Origin: Beduini massiliensis
GTDB lineage: Bacteria > Bacillota_I > Bacilli_A > Erysipelotrichales > Coprobacillaceae
Direction: 5' to 3'
DNA length: 64,000 nt
Assembly: GCF_000829905.1 (NCBI RefSeq)
Contig: NZ_CDPP01000005.1
Location: 186,001-250,000, forward strand
The position numbers and the translations under genes are program-made. Positions 34,202-42,524 of the stretch are shown piece after piece. The notes beneath the pieces were generated by a model, which saw nothing but the letters and a program-made list of their open reading frames with translations, was not told the DNA's origin and did not search any database. Numbering within the stretch: position 1 is the first letter of the stretch; the number at the start of each line of letters is the position of its first letter.

Positions 34202-34807
34202 TCATTTTTTTGACAGATCCTGAAAACTGATATAACCTTCTGTATTGAGGTAGTGGTAATAGGTACTTTCTTCATTTGCGCTATATTCAACAGTCACGCC
34301 ACCGGTATCCCAATATTTTCTGCTTTCACTAGTAGTATTCCCATTCATAAATTTACCTTCTAATTGCCAAGCAATCTTATTGAGAGATTCTATATTATAA
34401 AACATTTTTCCGATAAATTGCTTGTTTTTATTTACATCTTGACGGTTAATGTTCCCGTATTCAATCTTTGTGATCTTTTGGTTTTCTTCATCCTGTTCAT
34501 ATTGAACGAAAAAATAAGGACGAACGGTATATTTTGATGTGACTTGAAGATGATAAACGAATAACCCATAATGAATAGAAGGATCATTTTCGGCACGTTT
34601 CAGCAGCTCATTGAGAATATCTGTCGGAATACTGGCGTCTTGCTTAATCGCGTCGATATAATCGGCATGATCTTGGTAAGCGGTAAATTCAGTGAAATTT
34701 GGGTCCGGCTGCAGTTGTTTGGCTTTGAAATAGGCAGCAAGACAGATGACACCGATAATGATGACCAAAATAACCAATAAGCTATGTTTAAAGAATTTCT
34801 TTTTCAT
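34202..34807 (-). CDS. Membrane-anchored hypothetical protein, paralog A
   Basis: 201 aa, unrecognised. Basic start MKKKFFK, one helix (about 9-28), then an extracytoplasmic domain of about 170 residues. It is a clear paralog of the gene at 35350-35970: shared layout, the 'PD(F/Y)T...Y...A.YI' start, '(S/L)HXG(L/K)..HLQ(V/I)TS' and 'L...W.L.G...NGNT(S)'. Both genes also share a 22-base stretch from the -10 box to the ribosome-binding site (here 34815-34836). No catalytic motif is seen. It ends flush against the helicase gene. The repeated 'I-x-W-x-L-x-G' region may be a small beta-propeller-like or sensor fold; this is a guess. Confidence 0.7.
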   Translation of the reverse strand: MKKKFFKHSLLVILVIIIGVICLAAYFKAKQLQPDPNFTEFTAYQDHADYIDAIKQDASIPTDILNELLKRAENDPSIHYGLFVYHLQVTSKYTVRPYFFVQYEQDEENQKITKIEYGNINRQDVNKNKQFIGKMFYNIESLNKIAWQLEGKFMNGNTTSESRKYWDTGGVTVEYSANEESTYYHYLNTEGYISFQDLSKK

Positions 34808-34814
34808 AATAAAC

Positions 34815-34836
34815 CACCTTCCTTATCTTTATTATA
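34815..34836 (-). repeat. Duplicated promoter/leader segment, copy A
   Basis: 22 bases identical to 35978-35999. Read on the minus strand it runs from TATAAT through AAAGATAAGG to AAGGTG, so the -10 box and ribosome-binding site of the two paralogs are both conserved. Confidence 0.75.
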
Positions 34837-34996
34837 CTTGAAAATTAGGAATAGGGGGAGAACTCATTCTTTTGTTTTAGCCGGTTTTTACCGAATATTA
34901 AGAAATTTTTTAAACCTTTCGAGAATCTTTAGTATTTATTCTATATTTTTGCATATTTTATAATGTATTCTTATATCAGAATAGGAGCGTGGAAAA

Positions 34997-35317
34997 ATGA
35001 CCTTTCAAGATAATTGTCTTCAACTTAATGGTAAAGAAATCGTGTTTCCAAACAAAATCTATAATGTTATGATGAGTAAATCTTATATTTTTGTATTATT
35101 AGGCTTTGATTTAGATGTTCAAACGCATTGTAATATTTATTGTTTGAATCAAGAAGGGCAAGAATTATGGAAAATAAAAAAATGCGAATCGAGTGGGGTC
35201 ACTAAAAATATGAACAACGCTTATATTGGATTAAGAATAACAGATGGCAAATATGCGGCAGTTAATTTTTACAATGAAATTGTCCATTTTAATCCATTTA
35301 ATGGAAAGATAATATAA
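34997..35317 (+). CDS. Hypothetical 106-aa protein between the two paralogs
   Basis: Not recognised at family level. It is soluble, with beta-strand patterns such as 'FVLLGFDLDVQTHCNIYCLNQEGQELWKI' and 'GKYAAVNFYNEIVHFNPFNGKII', which resemble single blades of a PQQ/WD-like propeller. TATAAT at 34959-34964 with TTATTC 17 bases before it, TAGGAG near 34981-34986, and a terminator after the stop show a real gene. It lies on the strand opposite to the paralogous membrane proteins on both sides, divergent from one and convergent with the other. Confidence 0.65.
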   Translation: MTFQDNCLQLNGKEIVFPNKIYNVMMSKSYIFVLLGFDLDVQTHCNIYCLNQEGQELWKIKKCESSGVTKNMNNAYIGLRITDGKYAAVNFYNEIVHFNPFNGKII

Positions 35318-35351
35318 AAGCAATGCCGTTTCTTGATGGGCATTGCTTTTT
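35316..35351. terminator. Bidirectional terminator between the 106-aa ORF and paralog B
   Basis: AAAAGCAATGCC (35316-35327) / GGCATTGCTTTT (35339-35350), T-rich in both directions. It overlaps both stop codon regions. Confidence 0.9.
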
Positions 35352-35970
35352 AATATGAAATAATAATCGTATCATCCAATCTCAATCGCCCCGAATCATG
35401 AATATACTTATAATGTTCGTATAAGCCGTCAATGACATATTGAACAAAAGCAGATTCCGTACTTCTAGGTTCATTTTTATAAGAAGTATTCCCTTCATTA
35501 TAAATATTACCGTTTAAATCCCAAATGAGAACACCATTAGAATCTAAAATATAATAAAGCGTACCATTATATGATTTGGCTGCCTGTGAATCTTGTATGT
35601 TTACTTCGGCATGGTCCACACTTGTGATGATTTCTGGGGCCTGCGTGTTGGGGTTATTTTTAAACTGAATATAAAAGCAAAGCTGGATACTGCAATCAGA
35701 GGTAATTTGAAGATGATGAATAAGTTTGCCAAAATGTAGGGAATCATCCGCAAAAGCCACATTGATTTTTGAATCCAAAGTTTCATCTGAAACATTATGG
35801 TTTTGTGATAAAACATGAATATAATGGGAGGCCTCCTCATAAATCGTCAGTTTTGTGTAATCAGGTGGGGAAGAGAAAGGCTTTTGCAAAGAATAAAAGC
35901 CGATACCGGTACCCGTTACAACGAGTACTAAAAAGAAAATAATAAAGGATTGAAGTAGAGATTTTTTCAT
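35350..35970 (-). CDS. Membrane-anchored hypothetical protein, paralog B
   Basis: 206 aa. Same design as the protein at 34202-34807: MKKS start, helix about 8-28, then an outside domain. Corresponding blocks are 'PPDYTKLTIYEEASHYIHVL', 'LHFGKLIHHLQITSDCSIQLCFYIQF' and 'LIWDLNGNIYNEGNTSYKNEPRSTESAFVQYVIDGLYEHYKYI'. Overall identity is clearly partial, so the duplication is old, yet the promoter-to-RBS segment (35978-35999) is identical between copies. No lipobox is present. Function unknown; a surface or sporulation-envelope role is possible but unsupported. Confidence 0.7.
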   Translation of the reverse strand: MKKSLLQSFIIFFLVLVVTGTGIGFYSLQKPFSSPPDYTKLTIYEEASHYIHVLSQNHNVSDETLDSKINVAFADDSLHFGKLIHHLQITSDCSIQLCFYIQFKNNPNTQAPEIITSVDHAEVNIQDSQAAKSYNGTLYYILDSNGVLIWDLNGNIYNEGNTSYKNEPRSTESAFVQYVIDGLYEHYKYIHDSGRLRLDDTIIISY

Positions 35971-35977
35971 TATACAT

Positions 35978-35999
35978 CACCTTCCTTATCTTTATTATA
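35978..35999 (-). repeat. Duplicated promoter/leader segment, copy B
   Basis: Same 22 bases as 34815-34836, placed 7 bases upstream of the paralog B start codon; it holds TATAAT and the AAGGTG ribosome-binding site. Confidence 0.75.
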
Positions 36000-36047
36000 T
36001 AAAATAGTTTAAGGGAACGCGATAAAATTTCTGCTTTGGCAAATAGT

Positions 36048-36082
36048 AAAAGTGATGCGGCTAATGTGCCTGCATCACTTTT
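36048..36082 (-). terminator. Minus-strand terminator of the ABC-F gene
   Basis: AAAAGTGATGC (36048-36058) / GCATCACTTTT (36072-36082); the stem includes the last codons of the ABC-F gene. Confidence 0.75.
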
Positions 36083-37824
36083 TCGTTTAGTTCACTTAAA
36101 TATTCCCAACGTTCCAGTTTTTTTTTCAAAGTAGTTTCAAGCTGTTCTTGTTTTTTTGTGAGATCCATGATCTTTGTATAATCATCATGGAATGTGTTCA
36201 TTTCTTTTTCAATTTCTGCTAATTGTGTTTCCAAATGACTGATTTCAGATTCGATTGATTCAAACTCTTTCTTTTCCTGATACGTCATTTTGACAGTACT
36301 GACTTTTTTTATGACTTTCTTTTTGGCTTCTTTCACAGTTTCTTTCTGAGTTGTCTTTTTTTCTAAATAATCACTGAATCCGCCCATGTATCGCTGAATG
36401 ACTCCGTTTTCTTCAAAAGCGAAAATCTGATCGACAACACGATCTAAGAAATAACGGTCATGGCTGACTGTGATAACGATTCCGCTAAATTGATCCAGAA
36501 AATCTTCTAGGACATTTAAAGTCGGGATATCAAAATCATTAGTAGGCTCGTCTAAAATCAAGACATTTGGCTGTTTAAGTAAAACAGTCAGTAAAAATAA
36601 ACGTCGCTTTTCACCGCCGGAAAGGCGGTTTACTACGGTATATTGTTTTTCTTTTTCAAATAAGAATTGTTCTAAAAGCTGGGTAGCACTTAATTGTCCC
36701 TCACTGGTTTGAAAATGTTCGGCATAATCACGAATGATATCGATAACTCGTTTATTTTCATCGATTCCTTGAATTTCTTGTGAAAAATAACCAATATTAA
36801 CCGTATCACCTAAAATAACTTCACCGGCAGTTGGCTGTTTGATTTGAGCAATGATATTCAGTAAAGTCGATTTACCGATTCCGTTAGCTCCGATGATCCC
36901 TACGCGATCATGACGTAAAAACAAATATGAAAAATGCTGGATAAGTGTACGATCACCTAGTTGATAAGTCACTTCTTTTAACTCGATTGTTTTAGAGCCA
37001 AGGCGACTGGCGATCGAAGAAAGGTCAAATTCCTTATCCTGTGAAACAGAAGCGATTTGAGATAATTTTTCGAAGCGCTCTAATCGGCTTTTGCTTTTTG
37101 TAGAGCGTGCCTGAACTCCGGCACGTACCCATTCCAGTTCTTTTTTTAAAAATTGCTGACGTTTATGGTCACTGGCAATCATTTGGGCCTGAGTGAGTTC
37201 TTTTTGTTCGAGATAGGCAGAGTAATTGGCTTGATAACAAAATAAGTCACAGCGGTCAATCTCTACCATCTTGTTGCAGACGCGCTCTAAAAAGTAACGG
37301 TCATGTGTTACCATGGCGATAGCTCCGGGATATTTGATTAAATATTTTTCCAGCCATAAAATCATATCTTGATCTAAATGGTTCGTTGGTTCATCTAAAA
37401 GCAGCAGATCGCTAGGTAAAAGCAATGCCAATGCTAAAGCAACACGCTTTTTTTGTCCACCGGACAATTGGCTGATCTGCTGGTCGTAATCATAGATTCC
37501 TAATTTAGATAAAATCGCTTTGATTTCATAGTCATTCACTTTATCTTTCTCTTTTAACTGACTGCTGATATAACTAAAACAGGTTTGACCCTCAAGAAAA
37601 TCGGGCATTTGTTTTAAATAACTGATCTTTATATTTCCACCTGTAATATAATCACCGCTGTCCATCTGCTCAATTCCGGCAATGATTTTCAATAAGGTGG
37701 ATTTCCCGGCACCGTTTTTTCCGATGATCCCAATCTTATCTTGATCATTGATGATAAGCTGAGCCTCTTTTAGGATTTGTCGGTCAGCGTGGCGTTTGTT
37801 TAAGTTTTTTATTGTGATTAGCAT
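36061..37824 (-). CDS. ABC-F family ATPase, Uup-like
   Basis: 587 aa with two ATP-binding cassettes and no membrane segment. First cassette: Walker A GKNGAGKST, signature LSGGQKKR, LLLLDEPTNHLD. Second cassette: GANGIGKST, LSGGEKRR, LILDEPTNDFD. The linker between them (about 205-260) holds the helical, basic P-site tRNA interaction segment 'RAGVQARSTKSKSRLERFEKL'. A C-terminal coiled coil (about 515-580) with alternating E/K is the Uup hallmark. It should work on ribosomes or in DNA-transposition accuracy as Uup does; it lacks the long linker typical of antibiotic-protection ABC-F proteins. AGGAGG site seen on the minus strand just upstream. Confidence 0.9.
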   Translation of the reverse strand: MLITIKNLNKRHADRQILKEAQLIINDQDKIGIIGKNGAGKSTLLKIIAGIEQMDSGDYITGGNIKISYLKQMPDFLEGQTCFSYISSQLKEKDKVNDYEIKAILSKLGIYDYDQQISQLSGGQKKRVALALALLLPSDLLLLDEPTNHLDQDMILWLEKYLIKYPGAIAMVTHDRYFLERVCNKMVEIDRCDLFCYQANYSAYLEQKELTQAQMIASDHKRQQFLKKELEWVRAGVQARSTKSKSRLERFEKLSQIASVSQDKEFDLSSIASRLGSKTIELKEVTYQLGDRTLIQHFSYLFLRHDRVGIIGANGIGKSTLLNIIAQIKQPTAGEVILGDTVNIGYFSQEIQGIDENKRVIDIIRDYAEHFQTSEGQLSATQLLEQFLFEKEKQYTVVNRLSGGEKRRLFLLTVLLKQPNVLILDEPTNDFDIPTLNVLEDFLDQFSGIVITVSHDRYFLDRVVDQIFAFEENGVIQRYMGGFSDYLEKKTTQKETVKEAKKKVIKKVSTVKMTYQEKKEFESIESEISHLETQLAEIEKEMNTFHDDYTKIMDLTKKQEQLETTLKKKLERWEYLSELNEKVMQAH

Positions 37825-37905
37825 AAGTTCCTCCTGAATGAAGACTTGATTTACTCCCTGATTTTATCATAAAAGCAAAGTCGGATACAACTGATTGTTT
37901 TATAT

Positions 37906-37928
37906 GATAAAAAGGTGCTAAGCACCTT
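37906..37928 (-). terminator. Minus-strand terminator of the second MATE gene
   Basis: AAGGTGCT (37912-37919) / AGCACCTT (37921-37928); on the minus strand followed by TTTTTATC. Overlaps the stop codon. Confidence 0.88.
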
Positions 37929-39327
37929 AAACTTTAAGATTGACCCAATTTCCTTTGCGATAACGTATTCGGGAAGCAAAATAACGAATGAGCTGATCTA
38001 AGAAAAGAGAGAGCCATGCCCCAATTAATCCTAGTCCTAATGGGAAAGCTAATAGGTAAGTCAAGACCGGGCGTACCACTGTAACGCTCACTAAAGAAAT
38101 CATCGCAGTAAATTTAACGTCTCCGGCACTTCGCAGACAACCAAAAGTAATGACTTGAGTAATCTGGAAGACAACAGTTAACACAATGATAAAAACGATA
38201 TTGCCGCCGGTTTGGATAATGACCGGATCATTAGTAAAGAGACCCAAAATCTGATAACGGCAGACAATCAGGAAGGTTCCCACTAAAACAGCGGCTACCT
38301 TTCCCAGCTTTTGCGTAGAAGTGCTGTATATTTTTGCCATATCTTTTCGTTTGGCACCCAGACTTTGCCCAACTAAAGAAGAAGTGGCGACAGATAGTCC
38401 GTCTCCAAACGAGAAAGAAAGATTGATGATATTCATACAGACTTGATGTGTGGCAAAAGCAATAGTCCCTAAAGTTGCCACGGTCTTTGAGTAAAGGAAG
38501 AAACCAATACGCATAAAGACTTGTTCCACAAAAGAAGAAGAGGTAATAAAATATAGATCATGCAATGTTTTCTTATCGAAACGCCAGTTTTGGTGGAAAG
38601 AAAAATGCAGGAATTCTTCTTGATGACGTAAAGACATAAATGACATGATGCAGGCAACTATATTTCCTAATGAGGTAGCAATAGCGGCACCAGCAACTCC
38701 CATCTTAGGAAAAAAGCCTATCCCGTTGATGAGCAAGAAGTTAAAAATTAAATTAACGACATTGGCAGTTAGATTCGTTCTCATAGAGATTTTAGTGTTC
38801 CCACATCCTTTTTGAGCGGCATTGATCGTCAACGACATACTATAAAAAATATTACCGACCATAATCAATTTAAAATAAGTGGCGGCCATATCGACATATT
38901 CGTCATTGGCACCGGCAAGATAAAGGATATCTTTAGCCCAAATAATTCCCGCTATGGACAATACTAAAGCGGCACCGATACAAATCATCAATGCTTGTCT
39001 TAAACAGCGGTTTGCCGCATCTTTATCCTGTTCGCCCTTTCTTCTTGAAACGACAACAGTAACTCCCACATTTAAAGATAAGATTACCGCTAAAATAATA
39101 AACTTCGGTTGATTGGTGATGCCGACAGAAGCAATCGCATCGGCTCCGATGGAACCAACCATGATCATATCGACAGAAGAAATGAGCGAAATCAAAACGG
39201 CTTCCAGCGTAGAAGGCCAGGCAACACCTAAGGTCTTTTTATAAATTTCTTTATCGCTGGGGATTTCACCTTGTATTTCATCTTTTGATACATGTGATTT
39301 TACAGAAAAAAACTGACTTAATTTCAT
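37927..39327 (-). CDS. MATE-family exporter (NorM/DinF-like)
   Basis: 466 aa with twelve membrane helices. A charged cytosolic start (about 1-30) precedes 'TLGVAWPSTLEAVLISLISSVDMIMVGSIGADAIASVGITNQPKF', the usual MATE helix 1-2. The second half repeats it with 'SSSFVEQVFMRIGFFLYSKTVATLGTIAFATHQ'. It exports cationic compounds with Na+ or H+; substrate unknown. It is unlike the 27.6 kb MATE gene in loops and length. It shares the minus strand with the ABC-F gene downstream but is separated from it by a terminator. Confidence 0.9.
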   Translation of the reverse strand: MKLSQFFSVKSHVSKDEIQGEIPSDKEIYKKTLGVAWPSTLEAVLISLISSVDMIMVGSIGADAIASVGITNQPKFIILAVILSLNVGVTVVVSRRKGEQDKDAANRCLRQALMICIGAALVLSIAGIIWAKDILYLAGANDEYVDMAATYFKLIMVGNIFYSMSLTINAAQKGCGNTKISMRTNLTANVVNLIFNFLLINGIGFFPKMGVAGAAIATSLGNIVACIMSFMSLRHQEEFLHFSFHQNWRFDKKTLHDLYFITSSSFVEQVFMRIGFFLYSKTVATLGTIAFATHQVCMNIINLSFSFGDGLSVATSSLVGQSLGAKRKDMAKIYSTSTQKLGKVAAVLVGTFLIVCRYQILGLFTNDPVIIQTGGNIVFIIVLTVVFQITQVITFGCLRSAGDVKFTAMISLVSVTVVRPVLTYLLAFPLGLGLIGAWLSLFLDQLIRYFASRIRYRKGNWVNLKV

Positions 39328-39420
39328 AATAATTCCCCCATATAAAGATAAGTCTAATATAGAAAATTTAGATAAAACGTTTTTTTCATAAATTAAAAAT
39401 AATGAAACGTTTAAATAGGG

Positions 39421-39449
39421 TTGAATGTACCCTTTAGATTAGGTAGAAT
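39421..39449 (+). promoter_or_regulatory. Candidate sigma-A promoter of the desulfidase gene
   Basis: TTGAAT (39421-39426), 17-base spacer, TAGAAT (39444-39449), 22 bases upstream of ATG 39471. Confidence 0.7.
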
Positions 39450-39470
39450 GTCTAATAGAGGAGAAAGATT

Positions 39471-40745
39471 ATGCTAGAAAACTATCAAGAATACATTCAA
39501 ATATTAAAAGAAGAATTAGTTCCGGCAATGGGGTGTACGGAGCCGATTGCGATTGCTTATGCCTGTGCAAAAGCAAAAGAAGTGTTAGGACAGCTGCCAA
39601 CACGTTTAGTGGTAAAATGCAGTGGTAATATCGTTAAAAATGCAAAGTGTGTTACCGTGCCTAATACCGGACATTTAGTGGGAATCGAAGCAAGTGCAAT
39701 TATTGGGGTATTAGCAGGAGATGCCTCAAAACGTTTAGAAGTTATCAATACTGTAAACAAGGAACAGATCAGCAAGGCTAAACAGCTGCTGAATACGGAT
39801 TACTGTAAAGTAGAACTGCTCGAATCTTTGACCCCTTTACATATTCAAGTGCTTGCAACGGCTGATGACCATGAAGCATTTGTGGAAATTAAAGATACGC
39901 ATACCAATATTACCAAGATTATTAAGGATAAAGAAGTGCTGTTTGAAACCCAACAGGAAGAAAGTAAATATTTGGGGGTACTGGCAGATCGTTCGGTCTT
40001 AAATATCTGCGACATTTTTGAATTTGCCAATACGGTAAATATTGAAGATGTTCAAGATATGCTGGATAAGCAAATTACCTATAATATGGCGATTGCCAAA
40101 GAGGGACTAAAAGGGGGCTATGGCGTTGGGATTGGTAAGATGCTGATGGAAAACTATCCGGATCAAGATGTCTTGACGTTAATGAAGGCTTATACCGCGT
40201 CTGCTTCTGAAGCGCGTATGTCAGGCTGTTCACTGCCTGTTGTGACAAATTCGGGAAGTGGAAATCAGGGGATCACTTCTTCTGTACCGATTATCGTCTA
40301 TGCTCGCTATCACCAAATGAGTGCAGAACAACTGTATCGTGGTTTGGTATTTTCTAATCTGGTGACAATTCATCAAAAAACTGGGATCGGACGTCTCTCT
40401 GCTTTTTGCGGAGCTGTCTGTGCAGGCTGTGCCAGTGGAGCGGGAATTACTTATTTATCAAGAGGAACATTAGCACAAATCGATATGACAATCCGCAATA
40501 CATTAGCCAATATTCCGGGTATCGTTTGTGATGGAGCAAAGGCATCTTGCGCGGTAAAGATTGCCACTGCCATTGATGCAGCGATGATGGCGCATTACTT
40601 GGCAATGAAAAATTGTGCTTATAATACATGTGACGGCATCTTAAAAGAGTCGATTGAAAATACGATCCAAGCGATCGGAAGAATCGGCAAAGAAGGAATG
40701 AAAGTGACCGATCATGAAATTTTAGAGATCATGCTTGAAAAATAG
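39471..40745 (+). CDS. L-cysteine desulfidase / L-serine dehydratase-like Fe-S protein (UPF0597, CyuA/YhaM family)
   Basis: 424 aa, full length for the family. The N-terminal 'PAMGCTEPIAIAYA' motif (C22) and the cluster cysteines C253 (GCSLP), C313, C317 and C320 (FCGAVCAGC) match the 4Fe-4S ligands of cysteine desulfidases. The 'NSGSGNQGITSSVP' stretch is the anion-binding loop. Expected reaction: L-cysteine to pyruvate, ammonia and sulfide, in the cytosol; serine-type substrates are also possible. The strong promoter upstream and the terminator overlapping its stop show a single-gene unit. Confidence 0.85.
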   Translation: MLENYQEYIQILKEELVPAMGCTEPIAIAYACAKAKEVLGQLPTRLVVKCSGNIVKNAKCVTVPNTGHLVGIEASAIIGVLAGDASKRLEVINTVNKEQISKAKQLLNTDYCKVELLESLTPLHIQVLATADDHEAFVEIKDTHTNITKIIKDKEVLFETQQEESKYLGVLADRSVLNICDIFEFANTVNIEDVQDMLDKQITYNMAIAKEGLKGGYGVGIGKMLMENYPDQDVLTLMKAYTASASEARMSGCSLPVVTNSGSGNQGITSSVPIIVYARYHQMSAEQLYRGLVFSNLVTIHQKTGIGRLSAFCGAVCAGCASGAGITYLSRGTLAQIDMTIRNTLANIPGIVCDGAKASCAVKIATAIDAAMMAHYLAMKNCAYNTCDGILKESIENTIQAIGRIGKEGMKVTDHEILEIMLEK

Positions 40746-40759
40746 CATGATCTTTTTTT
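40726..40759 (+). terminator. Terminator overlapping the desulfidase 3' end
   Basis: AGATCATGC (40726-40734) / GCATGATCT (40745-40753) plus seven T; the left arm is in the coding sequence. Confidence 0.88.
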
Positions 40760-40804
40760 AGTATTTTTTCTTAATCTTTTGTCTATGTATTAGTGGAGGA
40801 GATT

Positions 40805-41107
40805 ATGAAAGAAAACATTACATTAATAGCTTTAAATGCTCATTTACGTCAAGATATGACCGATATTTCGAAGTTGAAGGTATTTGCGGATCTTGAAATC
40901 ATCAAAGCAGACAACGCTTTTTTATTTAAGTATGAAATAAAAATCGGCGAAAAGCAAACACATCCATCCATTTTTATTTCCATGGTGTATCGAATTAACG
41001 AAAACGAACAGTTAGATGCTAAGAAAGCAAAGTGCTACCTGTATGATATACATCCCTATTTATTAGAACTTGTAGGCTGTTTATTAAGGCAGAGTCTACA
41101 AGTTTAA
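40805..41107 (+). CDS. Hypothetical 100-aa protein upstream of dpaA
   Basis: Not recognised. ATG 40805 has GGAGGAG at 40795-40801; a GTG at 40793 lies before that site. Soluble, basic-acidic mixed, with a beta-rich middle 'FLFKYEIKIGEKQTHPSIFISMVYRINEN'. No cysteines suggest metal binding. It sits 50 bases before dpaA with no terminator between, but a sporulation-type promoter candidate lies in that gap, so it may be transcribed separately from dpaA. Confidence 0.6.
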   Translation: MKENITLIALNAHLRQDMTDISKLKVFADLEIIKADNAFLFKYEIKIGEKQTHPSIFISMVYRINENEQLDAKKAKCYLYDIHPYLLELVGCLLRQSLQV

Positions 41108-41111
41108 ATGC

Positions 41112-41138
41112 ACATGCCCTTTAGTGACGCATATAAAT
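41112..41138 (+). promoter_or_regulatory. Candidate sigma-K-type promoter of the dpa operon
   Basis: AC (41112-41113), 16-base spacer, CATATAAAT (41130-41138) against consensus CATAnnnTA: the CATA core fits, the last two positions are swapped. It is 19 bases upstream of dpaA. In Bacillus the equivalent spoVF operon is sigma-K dependent. Confidence 0.4.
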
Positions 41139-41157
41139 AGATGAAAGGGGGAATAAA

Positions 41158-41949
41158 ATGAAAGGTTATATATTGAATGACGATCAGCGTTTATCATATA
41201 CCGAAATGGAATTGATTAAAAAAGGCTGCATGCTGTATGAGACGTTGACATGGGCAAAAGAATTAGATTTTGTATTGCTTGGATTTAATGGATTGAATGA
41301 AACCTTGAAAGGTACGAGTCATGGCTATTACTGCCATCTAGATGAAACTTTTTTTGAAAACTTGGATCCTAAAACGATTATTTATACAGGAAAAAACAAT
41401 CCTGTCTTAAATAAATTACAAGAAAAATATCATTTTTCTTTCGTTACCTTGATGAAAGAAGAAGAGATGATCAATAAAAACGCTGTTTTAACTGCTGAAG
41501 GAACAATCAGTGAAATTATCCAAAAAAGACCTTATACTTTAGAAAATTCAACCACATGTGTCATTGGTTACGGACATTGCGGAAAGAGTATTGCCAATAA
41601 ATTATCGGCACTGCAATCCGCTATTTTAGTGATTGAAAAAGATCCTGATGCTATTGAAGCGGCATTAAAGGATGGCTTTGAGATCATCAGCGAAGATGAG
41701 CTGCTGAAGCGACCAATCGATATCATTGTGAATACCGCACCCCACGAAGCAATGCAGGAAGAAACAGTAAAGAACTTAGATAAATCCATCTATCTATTTG
41801 ATATTTCTTCTTTCCCATATGGCTACCATCATGAGTGTGCCAGTCATTTGCACGATTATATTTTACCGGGTCTGCCAAGCCAGTATGGCTATAAAGAGGC
41901 GGGTAAAATGATCGCTGATTTTATTTATAGGAGGGGAACAGAATGTTAG
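41158..41949 (+). CDS. dpaA: Dipicolinate synthase subunit A
   Basis: 263 aa, slightly shorter than Bacillus DpaA/SpoVFA. The N-terminal third is the DpaA-specific domain; the centre has the Rossmann loop VIGYGHCGKSIANKL near 134-148 for the pyridine nucleotide, followed by 'DIIVNTAPHEAM' and 'FDISSFPYG' typical of the family. With subunit B it converts dihydroxy-tetrahydrodipicolinate to dipicolinic acid in the mother cell; calcium dipicolinate then fills the spore core. AAAGGGGG precedes the ATG. Its end overlaps dpaB by 7 bases, giving translational coupling. Confidence 0.92.
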   Translation: MKGYILNDDQRLSYTEMELIKKGCMLYETLTWAKELDFVLLGFNGLNETLKGTSHGYYCHLDETFFENLDPKTIIYTGKNNPVLNKLQEKYHFSFVTLMKEEEMINKNAVLTAEGTISEIIQKRPYTLENSTTCVIGYGHCGKSIANKLSALQSAILVIEKDPDAIEAALKDGFEIISEDELLKRPIDIIVNTAPHEAMQEETVKNLDKSIYLFDISSFPYGYHHECASHLHDYILPGLPSQYGYKEAGKMIADFIYRRGTEC

Positions 41950-42524
41950 CAGGGAAAAAAATTGGAATCGGAATGAGCGGTTCTTTTTGTTCGCTGGAAG
42001 CATCGCTAAAAGCGATTCGTATTTTGAAAGAAACCGGAGCCGATCTATACTGCATCATGAGCGGCATGGTCTATGAAGAAGACAGCCGTTTCATGGAAGC
42101 TAAAGATGTTAGACAGCAAATGGAAGAAATTACCGGTCATAAAATTGTAACCACGATTCAAGAAGCGGAGCAATTTGGACCGAAAGATCCATTAGACCTT
42201 ATTGTCGTTTTACCATGCAGTGCCAACACGATGGCAAAACTTGCCAATGGGTTGTGCGATAATGCTTTAGTTATGGCGATTAAAGCGACATTAAGAAATC
42301 TGCATCCTGTTGTATTGGGTATATTTACCAATGATGCATTAGGAAACAGCGGAACCAATATTATGAAACTGATGAACACGAAACATATTTTCTTTATTCC
42401 GTTTGGTCAAGATGACCCGGTAAAAAAACCAAACAGCATGGTGTGCGATCCAAACCAATTAGTGCCGACTTGTATCAGCGCATTAAACAACGAACAATAT
42501 CAACCGGTTATTATTTCGTTTTAA
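41943..42524 (+). CDS. dpaB: Dipicolinate synthase subunit B (flavoprotein)
   Basis: 193 aa, the standard size for SpoVFB. It begins with the flavoprotein strand-loop KKIGIGMSGSFCSLEAS, and carries 'VVLPCSANTMAKLANGLCDNALVMAIKATLRN' and 'IMKLMNTKHIFFIPFGQDDP', all characteristic of DpaB in the HFCD flavoprotein family. It forms the dipicolinate synthase with DpaA. GGAGGGGAACAG lies inside the end of dpaA. The dapA start codon directly follows its stop codon, so the pathway's precursor enzyme is made from the same message. Confidence 0.93.
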   Translation: MLAGKKIGIGMSGSFCSLEASLKAIRILKETGADLYCIMSGMVYEEDSRFMEAKDVRQQMEEITGHKIVTTIQEAEQFGPKDPLDLIVVLPCSANTMAKLANGLCDNALVMAIKATLRNLHPVVLGIFTNDALGNSGTNIMKLMNTKHIFFIPFGQDDPVKKPNSMVCDPNQLVPTCISALNNEQYQPVIISF

